Shown one piece after another: positions 1 to 12,486 of a DNA stretch of 64,000 nt. Each line of letters starts with the position of its first letter. Position 1 is the first letter of the stretch. The position numbers and the translations under genes were made by a program. This stretch comes from Cymbomonas tetramitiformis (lineage: Eukaryota > Chlorophyta > Pyramimonadophyceae > Pyramimonadales > Pyramimonadaceae): NCBI GenBank assembly GCA_001247695.2, contig LGRX02034638.1:1-64000 (forward strand), given 5' to 3'. The notes under the pieces were generated by a model. That model saw only the letters and a program-made list of their open reading frames with translations. It was not told the DNA's origin and searched no databases.

Positions 1-124
1 GCGCGTCGGCGAAGCTGGTACGAAGTAGGGGGAATCAGCGAAAGCCACCAGGAAGTTGGGGGGCATCGGTGATGCCGCCAAAAAGTAGGGGGGCATCGGC
101 GAAGCTGGCAGGAAGTAGGGGGAC
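1..124. repeat. 30-bp minisatellite
   Basis: About four copies of a 30-bp unit built around GAAGTAGGGGG and CATCGGCGAAGC follow one another and run off the left edge of the window. The short open frames across it only reflect a repeat unit divisible by three. Confidence 0.8.
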
Positions 125-608
125 TTGGTTGACGGGAAAGCCTCCAGGTCAGCTCGCTTCAGAAAGCTGGAAGGCCTCCAGGTCAGCTCGCTTCAGAAAG
201 CTGGAAGGCCTCCAGGTCAGCTCGCTTCAGAAAGCTGGAAGGCCTCCAGGTCAGCTCGCTTCAGAAAGCCGGAAGGCCTCCAGGTCAGTCAGCTTCAGAA
301 AGCTGAAGGCTCGTGTCAGCTCGCTCTGAAAGCTGGAAGGCCCAGGTCAGCCTGGCCTCAGAAAGCTGGAAGGCCTCTAGGTCAGTTTCGCTCTCTAGAA
401 ACCGGAAGGCTCCAGGCTCAGCTCTCCGCTTCTGCAAAGCCGGGAAGCTGCCCCAGGTCAGCTCGCCTGCAGTGCCGGAAGGCCTCCAGGTCAGCTCGCT
501 TCAGAAAGCTGGAAGGCCTCCAGGTCAGCTCGCTTCAGAAAGCTGGAAGGCCTCCAGATCAGCTCGCTTCAGAAAGCCGGAAGGCCTCCAGGTCAGCGCG
601 CTTCAGGA
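125..608. repeat. 34-bp minisatellite
   Basis: About 14 copies of a 34-bp unit containing GGCCTCCAGGTCAGCTCGC and TTCAGAAAGC lie head to tail. Outer copies are nearly identical; those between about 300 and 480 are degenerate. There are no unique spacers, so this is not a CRISPR array. All three forward frames are partly open because the repeat lacks stops; I do not regard them as genes. Confidence 0.9.
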
Positions 609-2029
609 CTCAGTTAGGAGATGAGGGAGAAAGTGATGGGTGGATATATGTTCGGCTAGCGTGCTTGGCAAAATGCCACGCAACTATATTTTGAGGAGTG
701 CTCGGGGTGGAGGCAGGTGCGGCTCGCGTGCTTGGCTTGGATGGTGCCTTTAGATGACCACTCCTTCTGGGAGATCATGCTCGGAGGGGCGGCGCACCTC
801 GGGGAACTGGGCCGCGTGGAGCAGCGCTTAGAAGACCTGGCACAGCTGTTTCCCCAAGGTGCCCGCGCCGTCCCTCCCAGCGCTCCTGCGCGTGCACCCT
901 CCTGGACAAGGTAGGACGGTGCCGATTTTGATGAATCCGATCCGAGCACGGTTCAGTACCGTGTCGGGAGCCACACATTTTCTGCTGGAGGATGCAATGC
1001 TTGCGCGTGAATATGTGTGCAGCATGCGAGACCATGACTCCATGCTGCCCTAGGCATGCTGTTAAGCAGTAAGTAGACCGGTGTCCTTCAGGTGTATGGT
1101 GCACCGCATATCAAATGACGATTTTTGTGTGTGGTGCGTGATGCAGACATCAGGGTGAGCTCCGGTGGACCGATGCAAGACACGGTGTATCTGGCATCGG
1201 ATTTGTGGGGTCACTTGAAGCTTGAGCTGGAAGCGAATAAGGAGTTATGGGAAGAGCTGACACCTACCTCATCAGTCTACTTACGTAAATTGATCGGGGA
1301 GCCTGATGCACAGATGTCTATCCCAAAGAACATCAAGCTGATTTCCGGAAGGAAAAACAGGATCTTTTCAGCTTGATCGCTCTAACAGTTAGCAATCATA
1401 TTAGAAAATGAACGGGTAAGCACATTTATGGGTATGGCATGAGACGGAAGTAAATGCTTTGCCATAGCGCATACATACCTCCGAAAAGAACAGATTCTCG
1501 TGAGGCATTCATAGATGGAGTAAATGCTGGCCATTGTCACAATTTCTAACGATGTGCAGATCGTCACAGATGTGGCGCCTGCTGAAGGGCCTGCGATTGT
1601 AAAGAATTATAAAGAATACCACAGTTCTAATGAATCCAGGAAACCCTTATTGCAGCTTATTTTTGGGATTCAAGTCAATAATGCAGCAGTCTTGTCAGAC
1701 GTTCGAGCAAAATACGCGCCGCCAGCGTGCAGATTTGCGTAGGTCCGAGCTTGCAATGTAGTTGTCTAGACTTCTCGAAGAATGTGTGGGGCAATCAGTT
1801 TAATAGTTCGATTTTAAGCTTGCCGCCGCAGCAAAAGTTGCAGCCATAGTAGAATTGGCACCGTCGCAGTGCGAGAAGCGGATTTGGTAATTATTTCTAT
1901 TTGAATTATGTATTGCACTCAGAAAAAAAACTCATCGGCACAAATGTGTAACACTGACGCTTTGCGTGCGTGCTTGTAAGTTTTCCATATCACTGCAGGG
2001 ATGATGTGTACCTTTTATAAATGTGTAAC
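609..2029. other. Unassigned region
   Basis: No recognisable gene. Two short plus-strand open stretches (717-914 and about 1146-1376) have mildly protein-like composition. The first ends at a possible splice donor near 930 and the second follows a CAG near 1149, but their phases do not join into one open frame. Neither resembles a family I know. Confidence 0.3.
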
Positions 2030-2530
2030 ACAGCTAGATATGTTTGGTGCATCATGTTTGGGACATGTTTCCACTGAGGAATGCTGTCGAAACATATGTT
2101 CCAAACACATCCCAAACACCTGTTTGGGATGCGTTACGATGACCCCTCGTAAGGGACGTGATAACCGTCCCCAAACACGTCCCTGAGACGTACCAAAAGG
2201 TTACCAAAATACGTCACTAACCTGCACATAACACGTCAAAAAGTTATACAAAATACATCCAAAACACGTGTGTTGCATGTATTTCCAGTGTCTTAGGAAC
2301 GTCTTTGGGACATGTTTTGGAAACATGTTTGGGACGTGCTTCAAGGGCCCCAAACACGTCCCTAACGAGGGGTCATTCTAACGCACGTCCCAAACACATG
2401 TTTGGGATGTGTTTGGGATATGTTTGGGACGTATTCTGGGTTCCCGAACACGTCCCAAACATATCACTAACGATTCCCAAACGATCTCCTGACACGTCCC
2501 AAATATGTTTGTCAGAATGTAGGGAAAGCC
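2030..2530. repeat. Foldback (inverted-repeat) element
   Basis: The stretch is made of variants of GTTTGGGACGTG and its complement. A left arm (about 2090-2185, including GACCCCTCGTAAGGGACGTG) is the imperfect reverse complement of a right arm (about 2350-2425, including CCCTAACGAGGGGTCATT). The whole could fold into a long hairpin. This is typical of foldback MITEs; no coding capacity is visible. Confidence 0.6.
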
Positions 2531-2612
2531 GTGCCCGGTAGACTGGCCTGGTGGTTAAACTTCGCGCTGCTAAGAAAAGTTAACAGGTCAGTACGGTGTA
2601 TAGTCGAGACCT
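2530..2612 (+). repeat. tRNA-Ser-like relic or SINE head
   Basis: The segment contains TGGCCTGGTGGTTAA, resembling an A box/D arm, followed by CTGCTAAG, which resembles a serine tRNA anticodon loop reading GCT. Farther on, TAGTCGAGACC resembles a B box. The acceptor stem does not pair well, so I read it as a tRNA-Ser pseudogene or the head of a tRNA-derived SINE and not as a working tRNA. Confidence 0.3.
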
Positions 2613-2942
2613 TATTTAGTGAACAGCTCTACTTCCGCGACACGTGACACGTCATATATAAGGGACACATGATAATATTCGAATCCACCCTCTAGTGCCA
2701 CTGTTTAGGAGTCAGAGAGGAGGAGGGGGAGGGACATAAAGGCTTTCTGCGAACAGCCCCGGAGTAAGGGGCGTAGGAGCTCACCGGGGCCGTTCGTGAG
2801 GTGGAATGGTCCAGGGTCAGTCGAGGGGGCTGGTGCTGCAGCTCAGGTGGTAGGGAGACCGGTCCATCAAGCAATTGGGGAAAGAGGGCGCCGCCGGGCG
2901 GATTAGGGCTACCGATAACCCTAAAAGGAGCTTCCGAGCCGG

Positions 2943-3552
2943 CTGGGTCGTACAAATCATCAAACTCTGGGCGATTAATCGCCCGATTAATCGTATTTTG
3001 ACCCCCTGACGATTAATCGCCGATTCTTTAACATTAAGCTTAATGAAGTGCTTAGAACACGGCGTCAACAGATAACGCTGGTAGGACCGCCAACTATATT
3101 CGCATATCGAAGTTGGGACTTGGGAGTTATTTGCACAATGTTGCCACAGCACTTGCTCACGTTTGAATATGCAATTATGCTCCACGTTCATAACTTACTG
3201 CGTTCCTAGTTATGTTGTAAATGGGCAATATCAAGTTATGTTGTTTGGTGTAAACGTGGCAATTAAATCTTCAATATATTCAACAGGTTGCAGTGTGCAG
3301 TGTTTACAGTTTAGCACTTCTTGACACTAACGGCTCAGCAGCCTACTGTAGGCAAGTGCAACATACCGTCACAAATTCCCTTGTACAAACGCCGTTTAAA
3401 CAACATTGCGTGACACGGTCAGTGTCGACTGACGTGACGCGGATCAGTGTCGACTGTCGGGCGGCGCTCTCATGGACGATTAATCGCGCGATTAGTCGCA
3501 TTTTGACCCCCTGACGATCGATTAATCGTGATTCGAGATTTGTACGACCCAG
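2943..3552. mobile_element. hAT-type MITE, 610 bp
   Basis: The ends are CTGGGTCGTACAAATC and its exact reverse complement, a 16-bp TIR. Flanks are CGAGCCGG on the left and CGAGCCAG on the right, an 8-bp target duplication with one mismatch, the size made by hAT transposases. Subterminal GATTAATCG repeats and TTTTGACCCCCTGACGAT occur near both ends. It has no coding capacity, so it is non-autonomous. Confidence 0.8.
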
Positions 3553-6010
3553 CGAGCCAGAGTCGAAGGTGCGGAAGCCTCCGGCATGGTTTGAAGCGCC
3601 GTCGATGGTGCGGAAGTGTGGTGGCGGGGGTCCATGGTGGTGGAAGGCGTAGAAGTGCACATAACAAGATGTGAAATACCTCAATTTGACGGTGAAACCC
3701 TAAGCGGTACGGCTGTAATATATGTACGGGCCGACGCAGTTATGCCGACGTGATAACCGTATTCTGACGAAGTAGGATGCCCCCCCTGTCTTTAGCCACT
3801 TTCCGAGAAAATTCGCCAGAGCCATCGGCGCAAAATGTCACTCGGAAGCGTCAAAACAGACAAAAAAATACGTAGTCAGAGTTCGTTGACCCATAATCAA
3901 TATTCTGAAAATACATCTCGCCTTGGCATCCGCAACCAAATAAAGTCCAAATTGGATTTCTTTTTCGCCAGGCTAGTTAAAGGCCGCCAGGAAAGTATGA
4001 ATGCTGACAGAAAGCTGTTAGGGCAAGCTAAAACGAAAATTGCACTTTCCGATCCCAACCAAAAAAGTCAAATAGTCGTAAAAAGGCTATATCGCGCGGG
4101 TCAATACCAAAAAAAACTGCAGCTGGAGACGGTCGGTCAGTGAGTATTTGCACGTTCTTGGCACAGATAGCGCGCATATTTTGGTCCACAAAAATCCGAG
4201 TTTAGGTTGCCACAACGGGAGGACGCCGTCAGAGCGCGAGAGCAAACTAAACGCCAATATACCGTTTCCCACAGGCTGAAAGAACCACAAACATAGCCAA
4301 GTTGTTCCGTGGTATAAGTGGGGCCAGTATGAATGAATGTGTCGGGCTATATTAACTCGATATGCTCATCGACTATTGTGGTTACTAGGTTACAGCTAAT
4401 GGCTATTCTAGCTATTGACTTATTGTTCGTTTTCGCATCATTTCGTATCTGAGGTGAACTTACTAGGATATGCTCCTAGGCTACAGTGAAAGCACTAACA
4501 GCAAGTGCAGACAGTCAACTCACGAAAGCGATATATCTGTATACAAAGTCAGATAATATGGTGAGAGCTGGCTATATAAGCTGCAGCTCTCCCTCAAGTG
4601 AGTGTCTCATGTTGAATGCGTCCGGTCACTACAAGTCGAAAATCTGAGATGACAGGTGGCAGATCGAACGGTAGATGTGAATACTGTGAAGCTACTTTAA
4701 TCTAACGGTGAGAGTTGTACGGTTGAATCTCAGCAGAACTGTCGGCTTCTCCTGATTTAACTTTTCGGCTGCTCACGTCCTACCATTACGATTATTCCCC
4801 AATCGTCCGTTTGCACAAATTCTTGATCTGACATCCTGACGTGACAGGGCTATTTCCCTTTAATCGGCTGGCTACAGGCATATTCGATCGTCACACCGTG
4901 TTCGATCCCCCAAATCTCGCATTATCGTGATTATGGCTGTGCCTCCGGCCACATAGACCCCGTGGCATGTCGAAAATTTTAAAACACCTTAAATTTTGTC
5001 ACAAAATATAAACCTGCGCAGTATTTTAAGTCGACCGAGAAATTTAAATGTCTTCGCAATAATGTACTTTTCTTCACAAGGTGATTTAGCCATTCGCACC
5101 TACAGTTTAATGCTACATTGGGACATCTTTACCACTTACACCCAAAATCCCTTGACAAAACCAACAACCATAATCTATATTTGTAAATCCTATAAGATCA
5201 CCAGGTACGCAGGGAGCTCAAAAGATGCCCACCATCATTTCACTATCATTCCTATGCCGGTCTACCACGTCTACAATCAAAACAGTGCGTTCTATTAAAT
5301 TTTGTACCACACATACACAATACTATATGCATATATGTGTGTATATGTGTGGGATCCGCAAACGTGCCCTGCCTACCGATATACCAGCACCCGTGCGCCA
5401 TCATTCCGGCTGAAATGTTCGCTCCTGGGACTGCCAAGTGAGTAGCAGCCTGGCGAGACCCCGCAACGTGTTACGGCCCGAGTGCAAAGTTAAGGCAGAT
5501 AAGGCAGCACAACGAGCAGCGTCGGTGGGTATCGAGCTAGTCAGCACTGCGCGAGCTACCACAGGGGGGCGGCGTACGCCGCCTGCCTCATCACCACAGG
5601 CAGGAGCCGCAGACTGCCCGTTTTGTCCGCTTCACGCCAACTACTAGAAATGGGCGACGTTGGCACAGGAGAGCAACTTTGCTGCCCACTTCGAACAGTA
5701 ATGCATCACCGCAATCCGGGCAGAAGCGGCAGTCGCAGAAGTCGCCCGCCCAAAGACAAGGGAGGGTCTTGCTTTGAGGCTACGCTCGGAACAGGTTTGA
5801 ACTGACAGTGTGCGGTGACACTTCTATTCACAAAATATAGAAAATATAAGTACAGTGTGTAGATGGGGAGTATATGGCACTTTAAACGTCACGGCTTCTT
5901 ACAGGCATGCTGGCCTGGGGTAGTTTAGATTTACCGAACTCTTGTGGAGTGCTTGCCGCTCGGTCGTCAACGATATTCGTTGATTGAAGACTGAATAAAA
6001 GCTGTCACTC
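3553..6010. other. Intergenic region, no gene recognised
   Basis: Nothing here matches a known family. A 102-codon lysine-rich open frame at 3835-4143 has no supporting feature. On the minus strand, TGTAA (complement of 5897-5901) lies about 110 bp downstream of the SPX-RING stop and could be the polyadenylation signal favoured by green algae; this is weak evidence. Confidence 0.4.
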
Positions 6011-6946
6011 CTAACTTGACAATCTTTTCAACATCCGAAGCTGGTGCTCAACTTTAGCTTGCTTGGATTGCAGCAGGCGGGCATTCCGGTTCTCCTTCTT
6101 TTCGGAATCTAGAATCAGGCGGTTGAATTGCTTCAATTTCACCGCCTGGGAGAAAGCTCCAATTTCCCTGCATTGCGGGCAGCGGGTGCCATGGCTCGCC
6201 TCTGTTACTTTGCAGAACGGTGGCAGATTTGCTACTTGAAGCAAACATTGCTTACAGAAGTAGTGGCCGCAAGCCAGCCCCACGGGCGAGTGAAGGGCCT
6301 CGAAGCAGATATGGCAACTGGGTGCCAGCCCGAGGTCTATGTCCCGCTTGATGGGTCCGAAGTCGAAGCCAGAGTCGCCCAACTTTTCTTCCATTTTATC
6401 AAGGAACTCCACCGTGTTTTCCGGGGCGGAAACACGAGCGGCGCGCGTTTCAATCGCCCACAACTCCATGATCAGTGGGGAGTGCAGTTGCATAGCATGG
6501 GACCTCAGCGCGCTTGAAAGATGCTCGAATCGGTCGTGATCTGGACAAACTTTGGCGATTTTTTTCATAAACTTGCGCAGTCCGACGGCATTCGCAACAG
6601 CAAATAAGCGCAGTTGCTTTGAGATGATACCGTGCTCCAACAGAGACCGTTGATTCGATATGCAGAATAGACGTTCTTGCATTCGCCCCTTTTCTGGCCG
6701 ACTCAAAACACGCATGGCTTCGTCCCTGAAGCTTTTCACCACCAAGTTCACACTTTCGCACAGTGCTTCAAATAAGGCCTCCACGTGCGCCTCCTCCAAG
6801 ACCCCGTTCGCCTTTAGCGTGGCGACTTGTTTTAATTGTTTCTTCAAAGGTTTGTAGGCTAGCCAAGCGCCTTGGGGGAAAGACGGGCGATGCGCGTTCA
6901 TTTCCCTTTCAAACTCACGTATATGATGTCCGTACTTCATTATCAC
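6011..6946 (-). CDS. SPX-RING E3 ubiquitin ligase, NLA/BAH1-like
   Basis: A single uninterrupted frame of 311 residues. The N-terminus (KYGHHIREFER, then W28 and YKPLKKQLK at 31-39) and the lysine-rich stretch RKFMKKIAK (124-132) are an SPX domain, which in known proteins binds inositol pyrophosphates and so senses phosphate. A C3HC4 RING follows: C211, C214, C226, H228, C231, C234, C256, C259. This SPX-then-RING order is that of plant NLA/BAH1, cytosolic or plasma-membrane ligases that ubiquitinate phosphate and nitrate transporters. The spacing C234 to C256 is longer than in many RINGs. A lysine-rich tail (283-308) could form a short helix. The start could be Met1 or Met3; SPX proteins usually begin MKxG, which favours Met3. 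No intron is needed, unlike the neighbouring genes. The partner is not visible from the sequence. Confidence 0.9.
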   Translation of the reverse strand: MIMKYGHHIREFEREMNAHRPSFPQGAWLAYKPLKKQLKQVATLKANGVLEEAHVEALFEALCESVNLVVKSFRDEAMRVLSRPEKGRMQERLFCISNQRSLLEHGIISKQLRLFAVANAVGLRKFMKKIAKVCPDHDRFEHLSSALRSHAMQLHSPLIMELWAIETRAARVSAPENTVEFLDKMEEKLGDSGFDFGPIKRDIDLGLAPSCHICFEALHSPVGLACGHYFCKQCLLQVANLPPFCKVTEASHGTRCPQCREIGAFSQAVKLKQFNRLILDSEKKENRNARLLQSKQAKVEHQLRMLKRLSS

Positions 6947-8893
6947 CAGGTTAAACGTGAAGGCAAGGTCAAGAAAGTCGTACGCGGTTTGGCGGTTTTA
7001 AGCGAGCGTTCTTTGTTACAGCCTGCTGTGGCTGGCTTTCATTTCGTACTTTGGCACTTTGCACACTCGTTAAAAGTTTTCCAGCACTTCATCTTACAAC
7101 ATATTAAACAGTGTTGTTTTGACTTGGTCGACGACTGACGAAACATGAAACGATAAACACGCTCGCATCCTGTGCCAGATCCTTGACTACAGGGACTGTA
7201 GGGCTTTTACCTTTATGAGATCAGATGTTTCTTCTCGTTCTGCATATCTGCGTTCTGCAAGAAACTTCAGAATCTTCCGATCGGATGCGTCATTCGATCG
7301 AACTTTTCATGAGTTTGGACCAGGGATGACATTACAGTCATTTCATATTGGATTTCCGCAGGGATACTGTGAAAATCCATGCGGCGTTGACGGTTTCATT
7401 TCCGATTGAATTTGCCGCAGATCGGGCGCAAATCTTCTTCCATCGCTGCCGCAAAGAACCATGTCCGATGACTGACGGTGGCTGACGCGCGAGGCCTGAT
7501 CCATGCGGCATCAGCTTGCTTTTCCTCACCGCACCTCAGGAGGTGCAGCAAGGATCCATCCGCAAGAAATTTGCTCATCGCCCGAATTTAATAGCGCCCG
7601 AACGGCCCGCTGTGGAACAAAACCTCATATTTCTGCTACAGTGAGCAGATGTGTATGATATTATTTCGAAGTTATGATACTTGTAACTTCGTAATGTTAT
7701 AATTTATTGATCTTTCCGTAACTTGGTTTTTTTAGGGAGATGATGAGCGCTTGTGTCAAGAACGGCTTACGTTCTTCATCATGGTACCACAAAAGCGGGG
7801 GATTTTGGAACAAAATGTTTGCAGCCGCAGGCTTATTCGTGTTCAAACCGTGTGACACTCTCTTAAACACTTCGTATATATATCATGAAGTGTTTTAGCG
7901 AGTTTCAGCCGCTACTTTGAGCATCCGTAGAAACGCGGATGCCCAAAACGCGCTTGAACAACCACATTCTTCACCCTCTTCGCGGGTTGCTTGCATCCGC
8001 GAATATGGGTGATGTGAAGCCAAGCACGCTTTAACTCAACGCTAACTTAAGTTAACTTTGGGGGAAAACTTACCGGAGACTAATCTCTGTACGTATCACC
8101 GCGCAATCGTTGCATACCGCAAGGGTACCCCCGCACTCCGCGAGAATCCTAAAACGCGAAGTACAGCATCTTTCGCTGCGCTTCGAGTGTCTAACTACGC
8201 GTATATATCATAGTAAAAACAAATTGAACGTATTTTAGTAGTTGATGTGAATTGTGTAAAAACCGCTTGCAATTACATGAGCGGGGACGGAGCAGCCAAA
8301 CGCATACTTTAAAAGGTTCTTTTGTCGATAGCTTATCGATAATTTATCCACGAATCATCGATAACTGTCGGTATTCCGTGTCGAGCGATGACCGTCACTC
8401 CTGTGTCACTCCTGAAATGTTTGCGGCATCCGCACGTTGCATTTTCGATGACCTGCCGCAACCATGCCGAAGTTTCCCGAGTCGAATGCCGCATCGCCAT
8501 CGCCAAGCTTGACTCCCGTCCGGGCCCATCCATGCGGCACGATGTCATCATTCTCCTTGCGGAAAACGAATATGAAATGACTGTATTATATTAGATATAA
8601 TGTCGACACTACAGTAACTATGACCGTCTGTCCTCAGGAATTCAGCCGTCATCGTCACTGAAGGTCTGAATGTATATATTTGCTAGACCTTTCCCTATTG
8701 CGTTTCCCCATTTTTTTACACGATTCGACGATCAGATTCCCACGATACGAAGAAAATGGACGATGCATAACGCACGCGCGCCATGCGCTCAGGGACTTAT
8801 TGGAGGAATCTGTTCAGTGACCGGTTCAGGCTTTGCGATTGGTTACAACGCACAATCGTAATATGCTATGTGATTTTTTTCTGTTTATAACTA
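6947..8893. other. Intergenic region between SPX-RING gene and hAT element
   Basis: This should contain the SPX-RING promoter (reading leftward from 6947). No convincing TATA box or gene was found. Short frames between 8252 and 8594 lack family features. Confidence 0.4.
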
Positions 8894-9471
8894 CGGAAAT
8901 CCAAGGTTGTCAATCAGATAGAAATCAGACTGATATCAGATCTGATAGGTCTGATCTGATCTGATACCTCTGATACCTCTGATTCGTCTGATTTCCGGAG
9001 GCACGGGAACACATGGACGTAATATGGGGGTGTTTGGGGGTCATCGGGGACATTTTAGGGCCACCTTGGAGCGTCAAATGTGATATTTCACATCGTAATT
9101 AAATCTGCCTAGAGTTTGCATCGATTTGACATATAGAATAGTAGGAAAAAAACAAAATAGGTAACAACACTTGCAATCTACGATGTTTTGCACTTCGACC
9201 CCCTTGTCCCCTGCCCCTGCGCCCTTCCCCGATTCGACGTTCGAGTGTGTGACCGTTCGTGACCGCTCGTGGCACGCTCTGAGACACGACGTCACGAGAT
9301 TGTGGCTGCCACATTCTCGCGCCGTCGCAACAGGTTGGCAGCGGAATGTCCGTCCGATCGCGGGATGCATACGATCGTGCGTACCCAACCATTTCTCGTA
9401 CTTTAAAAACCTAAATTCCATGTCTCAAAAGTAACCCTCACAGTAACTCACACAGTAATCGAGCAGCAGAA

Positions 9472-11743
9472 ATGGACTGTGCGGTGGATACACCTGAAAG
9501 GTGGTGGCACGCCTTTGTGGTGAAGAATTCCAGCTATGATGGTCTTCATAACAAGCGAACGCATAGTTGTGCTATTACGTGGGTGCAAGTACGAGTATAG
9601 CGCTACCGCTTCTCGTGTTGCGAGCCATATTCTTGGGGATGACAAAAACGTTCGAGCATGTAAATATGCTAGCGAAGAGGAGAAGATTTCCGCCTCCGAA
9701 AATTCGAAAGGTCGAGGGAAGAAGAAGAGGAATTCCTTGAGCGCTATTTCATCGGAGGCATCTCGCTCTTGTGAGGAGGGGGAGGGAGAGGAAGAGGAGG
9801 TTCCCACTCGCAACGAGGATGAAACTCGCCAGCATCTTAACGCGCTATGGACCAAGGCGTTCGCGAAGAATGGTCTTGCTCCTAACGTGATCGACGACCC
9901 CGATTTTCGCGAAGCTATTGTGGAAACCCACAAGGCTAAGCACAAGTATGAGCCCCTCACTAGGCGCACCATGACATATCACGAGTTGCCCAAGCTCAAG
10001 GACATGGTGCGCTCTCAGCTTGACGATTTATTCACTGGAGACAAGGCAGAGACTTTGGTGTCGGATGGTTGGGACACAAGCGCGAAGGACTCCTTGATCA
10101 ACTTCCTCTTGGCCTCTCTTGCTGGCGAAGAGTTCTTGGACGATGAGAATGTCACTGGCGAGCACAAGACCGCAAGGTTTTTGGCGGACTTGATCTTGAA
10201 GTATGTGAAGCTCGTCAAGATAAGGAGAGGATGCGAACCAGACTCTGTATGCACTGACAACCCGACCGTTATGCGCGAGGCGCGAGCTCTAGTGGAGGAG
10301 GAGTTGCCTAGTCTTTTCACCCACTCTTGCACAATCCACGGTGTGCATAAGTGGATTGAGGACATTTGTGCTCTCCCCACAGTGGCGAAGTTACTGAAGG
10401 ACCACGAGTTCATTGTGAAGAAACTACGCAACAAGCAGTTCCTACACGCCGAGCTGTTTCGCGCCCAATCGTCTGAGGAGTTGAAGCCCTTGTTCACCAC
10501 CCACATTGATGAGGAGGACACTGAGAAGGAGTACGACCGCTTCGAACCGCTCACCTTGGTTCGCAAGGGAGCTACACGCATGGGTAGTGCCTACGACATG
10601 CTACAACGCAACGTCAAGCTTCAACCCGCTTTGGAAAAGGTGTGTTACTGTTCGAGTTTTTTGCTTTTTCGGTTTCTTTCTTTCATGAATGTATGAATTG
10701 AGGGAAGGGGTAAAACCCTAATCTTTCCGCAGGTTGTCGGGCACCAGGACTACAACAAGCGGTGTGGGATTGCCCAACGTCGAGTTGGGTTGTCAGCGGA
10801 GCAGGTGGCTGCGGAGATTGCGAATGCAAGGGAGGCCTACCAAACTGAGACCGGGGAAGCGGCCGAGGAGCTCCGCTTGTCTTCTGCAGAGAGGCAGAAG
10901 CAATACGTGCTGCTGAAGGAGTTGATTCGTGGAGAAGGCCTTTGGGAATTGACGACTCAGGTGGTGGACCTACTTTCACCGCTTATTTCTTTTCTGAAAG
11001 ACCTTGACTCCCACCAGGCGATGATGGGAGAGGTGTACAGAAGGTGTGAGCGTCTCACGAAGGATTGGGAAGAAGGAGATGTGGGCATCGAAGGCCACTT
11101 CGCGAAGTACAAGGCGGAGGACTTCGTCAGCTTGATCCCCCTGGAGGAGCGTGAGAAGCTACAGGAGATTGGTATCACACGGTGGAACTACTTACACTCC
11201 CCTCTTCACAGCTTTGCGTATTGCATTAATCCTCGCTTGCATTTTGTTGACCACTTTGCGGACCCGGAGGTACGGCGGGATTTTGCGGCTTGTGCTCTCA
11301 AATTTTGTCAAGGAGATGAGGACTTGGCTGCTGAGATGGAGGTGGAGTACACTGAGTACGCCGAGAAGGAGGGAGCTTGGTCCAATCGTGTCATCTGGAT
11401 GCAAGCAAAACTACAAGGTGAGAAGCACCGAGGCCACCTGTTTTGGAAGATGCATGGGGACAAGGCCCCTACTCTCCGCGACGCGAGCGTTAAGGCATTG
11501 ACCATGATCACGACGGCGGGTGGAGCTGAGCGGAACTGGTCAGCACACGACATCATCTTCACCAAGCGGCGTTCACGCATGAATCCTACAACCCTGGCCA
11601 ATTGGATCTTTGTTTTCACTAACCTGCGGCTGCTTGAGGGCATCGATGCGCGCAAAGGGAAGAAGCGTAAGAAGCATGCCGTTAGCTATGAGAGTGAAGA
11701 ATACCCGAAATGGGAGGAGCAAGATTCAGAGGATGAAGATTGA
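9472..11743 (+). CDS. hAT transposase, DUF659/BED type, two exons
   Basis: Exon 1 ends at 10639 and exon 2 starts at 10733; the 93-bp intron has GT and CAG ends and keeps frame. Exon 1 contains LVSDGWDTS and VCTDNPTVM, the two aspartate-bearing blocks of the DDE-like core, and CTIHGVHKW, typical of the DUF659 family. Exon 2 ends with AERNWSAHDIIFTKRR, the hAT C-terminal dimerisation motif, and an acidic/basic tail. The open frame containing these blocks starts at 9536, but an upstream ATG at 9472 in another frame gives WWHAFVV and HSC, the front of a BED zinc finger whose rear half (CKYEY, SHILG, VRAC) lies in the 9536 frame. One extra base near the GGG at about 9580-9583 would explain the split. 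That may be a real mutation that disables DNA binding or a sequencing error. Confidence 0.85.
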
Positions 11744-12114
11744 TCGGACTCGCTGAGAGTCTGGCGGAGACGCGAGAAAGCTAAGATGCTAAGATTTGTA
11801 AGCAATCTGCAGTGACCTTGACATATGGGGCTTCGTTATCGTATATCATATATTCGTATTTGAACTGCATGTCTGTGCAGTTGCTTCGTTCACGGTGTCT
11901 TCTGTCGTTCTGTGTGAGCTTGAAAGCCCAAAAGCCAAGGCACCTTGTCATCTGAGCATCCTAACTTTCATCTGTACATCAACTACATTTTTAACAGTGC
12001 ATATTACTCAACTAACTGATCTCCGTCAAGTTGTTACAACTTATCACGTAAGCATTTAACAAGTTCTCAGCTCATATAAATCACCACTTTTACGTAAATA
12101 ATAGCCACCGTAGA

Positions 12115-12486
12115 TAATAGGGTTTCTTGACCGTGAATAACTTTTGATTCACGAGGTCTTCCCGGCTGAAACTTTGCATGCATATAGGTCTTCCATAGAC
12201 GAACACACCGATATATTGCTTGTCTTGATAGAATAAGTAAAACCCAAAATCTTGTACCCATTTCTTGTGGCTATATGATAACAGCCAGAGACGTTAATAA
12301 CCAACGTAAATAATAGGGTTTCTTGACTGTGAATAACTTTTGAGTCACGAGGTCTTTCCGGCTGAAACTTTGCATACATATAGGTCTTTCATAGACAAGC
12401 ACAACGATATATTGTTTGTCTTGATAGGATAAGTAAAACCCAAAATCCGATACCCATTTCTTGTGGCGATATGATAACAGACAGAG
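12115..12486. repeat. 176-bp direct repeat inside the hAT element
   Basis: Positions 12115-12290 and 12311-12486 are near-identical copies, 196 bp apart, beginning TAATAGGGTTTCTTGAC and ending GATAACAG and CAGAG. They lie between the transposase stop and the right TIR and are non-coding. Confidence 0.85.

Noticed and set aside
125..608. Regular array resembling CRISPR
   Set aside because: Repeats are contiguous with no unique spacers, no cas genes are near, and the DNA is clearly eukaryotic.
3835..4143. 102-codon lysine-rich frame
   Set aside because: No domain, no neighbouring exon, and composition as expected from AT-rich DNA.
9448..9972. 174-codon antisense frame over the hAT transposase
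   Set aside because: It shadows the sense transposase, which has clear family motifs.
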